DNA of 20,344 nt from RGIG5579 sp045580105. GTDB taxonomy: Bacteria > Bacillota > Clostridia > Oscillospirales > SIG627. The stretch covers positions 1 to 20,344 of the forward strand of contig JAZNNH010000025.1 of the NCBI GenBank assembly GCA_045580105.1, given 5' to 3'. The notes below the pieces were generated by a model. It saw only the letters and a program-made list of their open reading frames with translations. It was not told where the DNA came from and searched no databases. Within the stretch, counting starts at the first letter, position 1. Every line of letters starts with the position of its first letter. A program made the position numbers and the translations under genes. Shown here piece by piece: positions 1-5,460 of the stretch.

Positions 1-489
1 TGCGGCGGTAACTATGCGGCAAGTCTGCGTGCGGGAGAACGCGCTGAAAAGCAAGGTTATACACAGGTTCTGTGGCTTGACGGTATCGAAAGAAAATACA
101 TCGAAGAAGTCGGAGCAATGAACGTCATGTTTAAAATTTCCGGCAAGATTATCACACCGGAATTGACCGGTTCAGTCCTGCCCGGTATCACCAGAAAAAG
201 CTGCCTTGAGCTTCTCAGATCTTGGGGCTACACCGTAGAGGAACGTCCGATTTCCGTTGACGAGCTGTTTGAAGCAGCCGCAAACGGAACGCTCGAAGAA
301 GCTTGGGGAACCGGCACGGCTGCCGTGGTATCTCCCATCGGTCAGCTCTTCTATCAGAACCGTGCCTATACCGTTTGTGATAACAAGATCGGAGAATTGA
401 CCCAGAAGCTGTATGACAATCTTACCGGTATTCAATGGGGCAAGATCCAAGATACCAATGGTTGGTGCGTGAACGTTTGCAATGGCTAA
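1..489 (+). CDS. ilvE: Branched-chain amino acid aminotransferase, C-terminal part (5' end outside window)
   Basis: The open frame starts at base 1 and runs to TAA at 487-489, giving about 162 residues of a fold-type IV PLP aminotransferase. Family-typical segments seen are VLWLDG and VGAMNVMF near the start, ITPELTGSVLPGITR in the middle, and GTGTAAVVSPIG near the C-terminus, which matches the cofactor-binding GTA(A)xxSPIG stretch of BCAT enzymes. The PLP lysine lies upstream of the window. The enzyme transfers the amino group between glutamate and the 2-oxoacids of Leu, Ile and Val. It overlaps the next gene by 8 bases and sits directly upstream of a 2-oxoacid:ferredoxin oxidoreductase, so its 2-oxoacid products or substrates are shared with that complex. 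An ATG at 118 is internal and is not the start. D-amino-acid aminotransferase is the nearest alternative, but the motifs and context favour BCAT. Confidence 0.9.
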   Translation, partial: CGGNYAASLRAGERAEKQGYTQVLWLDGIERKYIEEVGAMNVMFKISGKIITPELTGSVLPGITRKSCLELLRSWGYTVEERPISVDELFEAAANGTLEEAWGTGTAAVVSPIGQLFYQNRAYTVCDNKIGELTQKLYDNLTGIQWGKIQDTNGWCVNVCNG

Positions 490-1141
490 ACGAATCACCA
501 TTCTGGCAGGTCACTACGGAAGCGGAAAAACAAACGTTGCGGTCAACCTTGCTCACTTCTTAAAACAAGAGGGAAGAGAAGTTGCCATCGCGGATCTTGA
601 CATTGTCAATCCTTATTTTCGCACCAAAGACAGCGCCGCCGAGCTTTCCGATGCCGGAATTCGACTGATCAGCTCCGAATACGCCAACACCAACGTCGAT
701 CTTCCTGCCTTGCCGCAGGACATGTATGCGGTTTTGGATGATCGCAACACAAGCTTTGTCTTGGACGTCGGTGGTGACGATAGAGGCGCGCTGGCACTGG
801 GAAGATTGACTCCTTCCATTCTGAAAGAAAACGATTACGAATTTCTTTTGGTTGCCAATTTCTTTCGTCCGCTGACCCGTGATACCAACGAACTTTTGGA
901 AGTGATGGGCGAGGTGGAAGCGGCTGCCGGAATGAAATTTATGGGAATCGTGAACAATTCCAATCTCGGAGAAGAAACAACACCGGAAGACGTTCTTTCT
1001 ACGGTTTCGCTTGCCAATGCTTTTTCCAAAGAATGCGGCTTGCCCATTGTGATGACAACAGTTTCTGAAAAACTGTATCCGACCTTAGAAGGAAAAATAG
1101 AACATCTGTTTCCGATAAAACTGCAAAAAAAGTATTATTAA
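482..1141 (+). CDS. MinD/ParA-like P-loop ATPase of unknown role
   Basis: The product has 219 residues. A Walker A motif is seen at residues 10-17 (GHYGSGKT), a switch-like DLD at 38-40 followed by NPYFR, and a Walker B-like LDVGGDD around 94-100. The layout fits the CobQ/CobB/MinD/ParA nucleotide-binding superfamily. However, the signature lysine of the deviant MinD-type motif (KGGxGKT) is not present, because the P-loop begins with GHY. No membrane segment or DNA-binding domain is apparent. The start ATG lies inside the last codons of ilvE (8-base overlap), and 25 bases separate its stop from the ferredoxin gene, so it belongs to this operon. By analogy with related ATPases such as CooC or Mrp it could help mature or regulate an Fe-S enzyme, but that is inference and no specific function can be read from the sequence. 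Confidence 0.8.
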   Translation: MAKRITILAGHYGSGKTNVAVNLAHFLKQEGREVAIADLDIVNPYFRTKDSAAELSDAGIRLISSEYANTNVDLPALPQDMYAVLDDRNTSFVLDVGGDDRGALALGRLTPSILKENDYEFLLVANFFRPLTRDTNELLEVMGEVEAAAGMKFMGIVNNSNLGEETTPEDVLSTVSLANAFSKECGLPIVMTTVSEKLYPTLEGKIEHLFPIKLQKKYY

Positions 1142-1166
1142 TCCATACCTGTAAAGGAGAAGAAAA

Positions 1167-1373
1167 ATGGCAAAACTTACATTTAAAACTGATTTTTGTA
1201 AGGGCTGCGGACTTTGTGTGGATGCTTGTCCCAAAAAGTTGATTCGTTTTGCCCCGGACAAAATCAATATGAAGGGTCATCATCCTGCAGAGATCACCGA
1301 TCAAGCCGCTTGTATCGGCTGTGCGTTCTGTGCTCAGATGTGTCCTGATTGTGTTATCAAGGTTGAGAGGTGA
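1167..1373 (+). CDS. 4Fe-4S ferredoxin-like delta subunit of 2-oxoacid:acceptor oxidoreductase
   Basis: This small 68-residue protein has two classical CxxCxxCxxxCP clusters: C11, C14, C17, C21 and C49, C52, C55, C59, with an extra C62. These would hold two [4Fe-4S] clusters that pass electrons between the TPP site of the catalytic subunits and free ferredoxin. The start ATG at 1167 follows a good AAAGGAG ribosome binding site at about 1153-1159. It is the first of four contiguous genes for the oxidoreductase (delta-alpha-beta-gamma), and its TGA lies within the ribosome binding region of the alpha gene. It corresponds to VorD/KorD-type subunits. A free-standing ferredoxin is possible but unlikely given the gene order. 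Confidence 0.92.
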   Translation: MAKLTFKTDFCKGCGLCVDACPKKLIRFAPDKINMKGHHPAEITDQAACIGCAFCAQMCPDCVIKVER

Positions 1374-1378
1374 AGAAA

Positions 1379-2431
1379 ATGTCTGAAAAGATTTTGATGA
1401 AGGGAAATGAAGCAATCGCGGAGGCAGCGATCGTTGCCGGCTGCCGCCATTACTTCGGTTATCCCATTACCCCCCAAACGGAAGTTGCTGCTTATATGGC
1501 AAAGAAAATGCCCAAAATCGGCGGAACCTTCCTGCAGGCAGAAAGTGAAATTGCTGCGATCAATATGGTCTACGGTGTTGCCTCAGCCGGCAAACGCGTG
1601 ATGACCTCTTCCTCCAGCCCCGGAATTTCCTTGAAAGGCGAAGGACTTTCATATCTGGCCGGCGCGGATCTTCCTGCTTTGGTTGTCAACGTACAGCGCG
1701 GCGGCCCGGGGTTGGGAGGTATTCAGCCCAGCCAGTCCGACTATTTTCAGGCAACCAAGAGCGCCGGTCACGGTGACTTCCGTATGATCGTTTTGGCTCC
1801 CAGCTCCGTTCAGGAAATGGCAGAGCTTACGGTCAAAGGATTTGAACTTGCCGATACCTACCGTATGACCGCTATGATTTTGGCAGACGGTACGATGGGT
1901 CAGATGATGGAGCCCGTCTCTCTTGATTTCGACGTCAAGCCCGCACCGAAAAAAGAATGGGCAACCACCGGCACCAAAATGGAGCGTCCCCACAACATCG
2001 TAAACTCTCTTTTTCTCAAACCTGAGGAACTGGAGAAATATAACTTTTTGCGCTATGAGCGCTATCGCATCATCGAAGAAAAAGAAACCATGTATGAAGA
2101 GTATTTGATGGATGATGCAGAGATTTGTATTGCAGCATTCGGCATTGCCGCAAGAGTGGCAAAGAATGCAATCGACGAAGCAAGAAAGCAGGGAATCAAA
2201 GCAGGTCTGATCCGTCCGATCACCCTTTGGCCGTTCCCCAAGGCGCCTTTTGCAAAAGCTGCAGAACACGTGAAATCCATCATCTCCGTAGAGCTTTCCA
2301 TGGGCCAGATGATCGAAGACGTTCGCCTTGCTACGGAATGCAAGGTTCCCGTGACCTTGTGCAACCGCGTGGGTGGTATGATTCCTTCTCCCGAACAGGT
2401 TCTCAAGGCAATTGTCGATGCGCAGAAATGA
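1379..2431 (+). CDS. vorB: 2-oxoacid:ferredoxin oxidoreductase alpha subunit (VorB type)
   Basis: The product has 350 residues from ATG 1379. An in-frame GTG at 1370 would add three residues, but GAGAGGTGA (1365-1373) is well placed as a Shine-Dalgarno for the ATG, and the family usually begins close to the LMKGNEA motif. The N-terminal half shows the pyrimidine-binding transketolase-like signature (LMKGNEA, GYPITPQ at about 27-33, QAESEIAAI, SSSSPGISLKGEG, VNVQRGGPG), and the C-terminal half is the transketolase-C-like domain. With the delta, beta and gamma subunits it catalyses the ferredoxin- and CoA-dependent reversible oxidative decarboxylation of a 2-oxoacid. The ilvE neighbour favours branched-chain 2-oxoacids (2-oxoisovalerate and related). 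A 2-oxoglutarate (KorA) role cannot be excluded from sequence alone. Confidence 0.9.
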   Translation: MSEKILMKGNEAIAEAAIVAGCRHYFGYPITPQTEVAAYMAKKMPKIGGTFLQAESEIAAINMVYGVASAGKRVMTSSSSPGISLKGEGLSYLAGADLPALVVNVQRGGPGLGGIQPSQSDYFQATKSAGHGDFRMIVLAPSSVQEMAELTVKGFELADTYRMTAMILADGTMGQMMEPVSLDFDVKPAPKKEWATTGTKMERPHNIVNSLFLKPEELEKYNFLRYERYRIIEEKETMYEEYLMDDAEICIAAFGIAARVAKNAIDEARKQGIKAGLIRPITLWPFPKAPFAKAAEHVKSIISVELSMGQMIEDVRLATECKVPVTLCNRVGGMIPSPEQVLKAIVDAQK

Positions 2432-2442
2432 GGTGTTAAGAA

Positions 2443-3198
2443 ATGGTAGTATTTGATAAACCCCATGCAATGGCAGACGTGCCGATGCATTACTGTCCCG
2501 GTTGTACCCACGGTATCGTTCACCGCTTGGTGGCAGAAGTCATTGATGAACTGGGAATTGAAGGCAAGACGATCGCTGTTGCACCGGTTGGTTGCTCGGT
2601 TATGGCTTATGACTATTTTAACTGCGATATGATTGAAGCGGCTCACGGCAGAGCACCTGCCGTTGCCACCGGTGCAAAGCGCGCTGATCCCGATAATCAC
2701 ATCGTATTTACCTATCAGGGCGACGGAGACCTCGCTTCCATCGGTATGGCGGAAACCGTTCACGCCGCAGCCAGAAACGAAAACATCACGATCATCTTTA
2801 TTAACAATGCCATTTACGGTATGACCGGTGGTCAGATGGCACCGACCTCCTTACCCGGTCAGGTCACTCAGACCTCTCCCTACGGCAGAGACGTTACCGC
2901 TTGCGGTTATCCCATTAAGGTTTGCGAAATGCTGTCTCAGCTGGATGGCCCCGAATACCTCGAACGCGTAACGGTCAACAGCGTAAAGAACATCAAAAAC
3001 GCAAAGAAAGCTATCAAAAAGGCATTCCGGAACCAGATCGACAAAAAAGGATTCTCCTTGGTTGAAGTGCTTTCTTCCTGTCCTACCAACTGGGGTATGA
3101 CACCGCAAAAAGCTCTGGAGTGGATCGACGAGAAAATGATTCCTTACTATCCTCTCGGCGTTTACAAAGACAGATCCAATAAGGAGGAAAACAAATGA
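2443..3198 (+). CDS. 2-oxoacid:ferredoxin oxidoreductase TPP-binding beta subunit
   Basis: The product has 251 residues. The N-terminal CPGC motif (C18, C21) followed by THG is typical of KorB/VorA-type beta subunits. The thiamine diphosphate-Mg motif is seen as GDGD at 93-96, running through FINNAIYGMTGGQ at about 119-131. This subunit binds TPP and performs the decarboxylation or carboxylation chemistry with the alpha subunit. It is 11 bases downstream of vorB and overlaps the gamma gene by 4 bases (ATGA), indicating translational coupling and equal stoichiometry. It equals the subunit called VorA or KorB in other systems. The naming varies, so no symbol is given. Confidence 0.92.
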   Translation: MVVFDKPHAMADVPMHYCPGCTHGIVHRLVAEVIDELGIEGKTIAVAPVGCSVMAYDYFNCDMIEAAHGRAPAVATGAKRADPDNHIVFTYQGDGDLASIGMAETVHAAARNENITIIFINNAIYGMTGGQMAPTSLPGQVTQTSPYGRDVTACGYPIKVCEMLSQLDGPEYLERVTVNSVKNIKNAKKAIKKAFRNQIDKKGFSLVEVLSSCPTNWGMTPQKALEWIDEKMIPYYPLGVYKDRSNKEENK

Positions 3199-3731
3199 GC
3201 ACGAAACAGTTTCTTCTTTCCGGCTTCGGTGGACAGGGCATCCTGTTTTCCGGAAAAGTGCTGGCATACAAAGGATTGACGGAAGATAAAAACGTTAGCT
3301 GGCTTCCTTCTTACGGTCCCGAAATGCGTGGCGGTACTGCCAGCTGCAGCGTGATCATCAGCGATCAGCAGGTGGGCTCTCCCATCGTTTCCAACCCCGA
3401 TATTTTGGTGGCAATGAACCTTCCTTCTTTGGATCGTTTTGAAGATGCCGTTGTACCGGGCGGCATGATCTTTTACGATTCTTCTCTGGTGGAAAGAAGC
3501 GTGAAGAGAAGTGACGTTACTGCCATTCCGGTTCCCGCGACCCGCATGGCAGGAGAAAACGGCTTTGCCAGTCTTGCCAATATGATCCTGATCGGCAAAA
3601 TTCTCAAAGTTTTGGGTGAATACGACGAAGAAGTGGTCACCGAAACCTTGAAAAAGGTGATTCCTCCCAAGAAAGCAGAAATGCTTGAGGTGAACAAAAA
3701 AGCCCTGAAACTCGGCGCAGATTTTGAATAA
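3195..3731 (+). CDS. 2-oxoacid:ferredoxin oxidoreductase gamma subunit
   Basis: The product has 178 residues. The N-terminal GFGGQGILFSGK at 10-21 and the SYGPEMRGGTASC block at about 39-51 are hallmark sequences of the pyruvate/ketoisovalerate oxidoreductase gamma domain, which contributes to CoA binding and complex assembly. The start ATG overlaps the beta-subunit stop (ATGA) and is preceded by an excellent AAGGAGG site at 3181-3187. It is the last gene of the operon. No T-tailed terminator follows. The stop codon lies within an AT-rich inverted repeat, and the next promoter starts immediately after it. Confidence 0.92.
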   Translation: MSTKQFLLSGFGGQGILFSGKVLAYKGLTEDKNVSWLPSYGPEMRGGTASCSVIISDQQVGSPIVSNPDILVAMNLPSLDRFEDAVVPGGMIFYDSSLVERSVKRSDVTAIPVPATRMAGENGFASLANMILIGKILKVLGEYDEEVVTETLKKVIPPKKAEMLEVNKKALKLGADFE

Positions 3732-3746
3732 TTTTCAAAATTATTC
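3726..3746. repeat. AT-rich perfect inverted repeat over the vor operon end
   Basis: GAATAATTTT (3726-3735) and AAAATTATTC (3737-3746) form a perfect 10-base inverted repeat with a single base between them. It spans the stop codon of the gamma subunit gene and abuts the -35 box of the next promoter. No T-run follows, so it is a poor intrinsic terminator. It could be a weak transcription end, a protein binding site, or chance in AT-rich DNA. Confidence 0.5.
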
Positions 3747-3776
3747 TTGACAAACAAAAATATATTGTGATATAAT
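3747..3776 (+). promoter_or_regulatory. Consensus SigA-type promoter for the T-box operon
   Basis: The -35 TTGACA is at 3747-3752 and the -10 TATAAT at 3771-3776, both perfect consensus, with an 18-base spacer. A TG one base upstream of the -10 (3768-3769) makes it an extended -10 promoter. Transcription would start near 3783, just before the T-box leader. Such a strong promoter fits a gene controlled mainly by attenuation. Confidence 0.88.
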
Positions 3777-3782
3777 ACCAGC

Positions 3783-4051
3783 ATCATTTTTTAAATGCGA
3801 TGAAGGAATTATTCTTTTGTCACCAATCTTTTCAGAGAGCTGCCGCTTGGTGCGAGGCAGTAAGATCGATAAAAGAAGTCTCATTCCGGAGCAGAGTGAC
3901 TGAACAATAACGTAAGTTACTCCGGCTTGCCCCGTTATCAAGGCAGAAAGTTTGTTAGAACTTTGCAGAGTTGACTGCTATTTTGCAGTAAACAGGGTGG
4001 TATCGCGGATTTATTCGTCCCTGAGGTTTTACCTCAGGGACTTTTATTTTT
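3783..4051 (+). promoter_or_regulatory. T-box riboswitch leader, probable leucine specifier (CTC)
   Basis: All the main landmarks of a class I T-box are visible. The Stem I apical part is AGAGAGC (3834-3840), with CTGCC (3840-3844) pairing to GGCAG (3856-3860) around a GGTGCGA loop. The T-box motif AACAGGGTGGTATCGCGG is at 3991-4008, and a terminator hairpin is at 4017-4041. CAGGG (3993-3997) can pair with CCCTG (4019-4023) as antiterminator, excluding the terminator. The TGGT at 3998-4001 is complementary to a tRNA ending ACCA, meaning discriminator A, as in tRNA-Leu. In the Stem I 3' strand the triplet CTC (3880-3882), followed by A, sits nine bases before the GAGC element, which by comparison with other T-boxes is the specifier position. 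CTC is leucine and matches the LeuA-like gene downstream. ATT (Ile) in the same loop is the main alternative. Uncharged tRNA would allow readthrough. Confidence 0.93.
4017..4051 (+). terminator. T-box intrinsic terminator
   Basis: GTCCCTGAGG (4017-4026) pairs perfectly with CCTCAGGGAC (4032-4041) across a 5-base loop, followed by TTTTATTTTT (4042-4051). Its 5' arm overlaps the antiterminator partner of the T-box motif, giving the expected mutually exclusive switch. Confidence 0.93.
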
Positions 4052-4077
4052 CATTTACCGGAAAGGAAGAAATTAAA

Positions 4078-5457
4078 ATGAAACAGATCAAAATTGCAGA
4101 CACAACGCTTTGTGCAGAAAACTCAGTTTTCGGTTTTAAAGAAAAACTTGAAATCGCAAGACAGCTTGAAAAACTCAACGTGGATGTAATCGAAATGCCG
4201 GAAATTGCGGACGTCAAGCCCGACACCCTTCTTGTCCGTACCATTTCTTCCTTCTTAAAAAACAGCACGCTCTCCGTTGCTTGCGGAAGCACGACGGAAA
4301 GTTTGGAGCACGCGGTAGCCGCTTTGTCTTCCACCAAAAAGGCAAGAATTCGTGTGGAGCTTCCAATGTCACCGGTTGGTATGGAATACACGGCGCACAA
4401 AAAACCCGGCAAAATGATCCCGTGGATTGAAACCCTGGTAAAGATGGCAAAAGAGAATGTGAACGAAGTTGAGTTCTGTGCTGTGGATGCAACTCGTGCT
4501 GAACCCGAGTTCTTAAAGCTTGCCATTCAAACTGCCGTTTCGGCAGGTGCAACTCATCTTTGTCTTTGCGACAGTGCCGCAGAAATGCTCTCGGATGACA
4601 TCGCATCCTTTGTAAAGGAGATGACCTCCGATATCAACGTTCCTGTTGGCATTCGTTGCAGCAATTCCAACGGTTTGGGTGTTGCTTCTTCCGTTCTGGC
4701 AGCAAGAGGCGGTGCATCTTGCATCAAAACCGACGTTGCCGGCGAAAACGCATCGTTGGAAGTGACCGCAGCTTTGATTAAAAATTGCGGAAATAATTAT
4801 GGCATTTCAACCGGTTTGATCTACACCGAGCTTTCCCGTATCACCAAGCAAATTGCGTGGGTGATGGGAAATGCTAAAAACGAAAAATCCGTTATGACCG
4901 TTTCCGGCACCCCCGAAAACGAAGTGAAACTCGACGCCAATGACGACCAAAACGCGGTCAATCTTGCTATTGCAAAGCTCGGTTACGACCTTTCCGTTGA
5001 AGATCAAAACAAGGTGTACGAAGAATTTTTGCGCACAGCTCAGAAAAAAAGAATTGGTAGCAAAGAACTGGATGCTATGGTGGCAAGTGTCGCACTTCAA
5101 GTTCCTTCTATCTATAAACTGGTCAGCTACGTAATCAACAACGGCAACATCATTTCTTCCAGCGCACAGATTACCTTGGAAAAAGAGAATCAAACTCTGC
5201 AAGGTATTTGCATCGGTGACGGTCCGGTGGATGCCGCGTTCCGTGCAATCGATCAGATCATCGGTCATCACTATGAGTTGGACGATTTTCAAATTCAATC
5301 CATCACCGAAGGCAAGGAAGCCATGGGATCGGCACTGGTAAAACTTCGCGCGGCAGGAAAGCTGTATTCCGGAAACGGAATTTCCACCGACATCATCGGC
5401 GCCAGCATTCGCGCTTATTTGAATGCCGTCAACAAAATCATTTACGAGGAGGCGTAA
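4078..5457 (+). CDS. 2-isopropylmalate synthase-like protein with degenerate catalytic site and retained regulatory domain
   Basis: The product has 459 residues from ATG 4078, preceded by GAAAGGA. An upstream in-frame extension lies inside the T-box and is not coding. The N-terminal DRE-TIM barrel is recognisable (DTTL at 8-11, KLEIARQLEKLNVDVIE, SPVGMEY, DATRAEPEF), but the catalytic motif after DTTL, normally RDGEQ, reads C12-A13-E14-N15-S16. The metal-binding HxHN is R193-C194-S195-N196. The FxHESGIHQDG and GKHSGR segments of true synthases are also not found. In contrast, the C-terminal allosteric LeuA dimer domain (about 342-456) is well kept, with GDGPVDAAF and GISTDIIGASIRAYLNA. It is therefore probably not a working IPM synthase. 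It may be a leucine-sensing regulatory partner, or it may have new chemistry. It is controlled by the leucine-type T-box and lies 3 bases upstream of the acyl-CoA synthetase fusion. Confidence 0.85.
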   Translation: MKQIKIADTTLCAENSVFGFKEKLEIARQLEKLNVDVIEMPEIADVKPDTLLVRTISSFLKNSTLSVACGSTTESLEHAVAALSSTKKARIRVELPMSPVGMEYTAHKKPGKMIPWIETLVKMAKENVNEVEFCAVDATRAEPEFLKLAIQTAVSAGATHLCLCDSAAEMLSDDIASFVKEMTSDINVPVGIRCSNSNGLGVASSVLAARGGASCIKTDVAGENASLEVTAALIKNCGNNYGISTGLIYTELSRITKQIAWVMGNAKNEKSVMTVSGTPENEVKLDANDDQNAVNLAIAKLGYDLSVEDQNKVYEEFLRTAQKKRIGSKELDAMVASVALQVPSIYKLVSYVINNGNIISSSAQITLEKENQTLQGICIGDGPVDAAFRAIDQIIGHHYELDDFQIQSITEGKEAMGSALVKLRAAGKLYSGNGISTDIIGASIRAYLNAVNKIIYEEA

Positions 5458-5460
5458 AAC

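Noticed and set aside
1649..2470. 273-codon minus-strand frame opposite vorB
   Set aside because: It is fully antisense to a gene with strong family motifs, and its translation is not protein-like (many His and Cys residues without pattern).
3952..4077. 42-codon N-terminal extension of the LeuA-like gene
   Set aside because: It would translate through the T-box motif and terminator. ATG 4078 has a proper ribosome binding site and starts right before the family's DTTL motif.
4078..5457. Calling this gene leuA (functional 2-isopropylmalate synthase), homocitrate synthase or citramalate synthase
   Set aside because: All three enzymes need the R-D pair after DTTL and the HxH metal motif, and both are substituted here.
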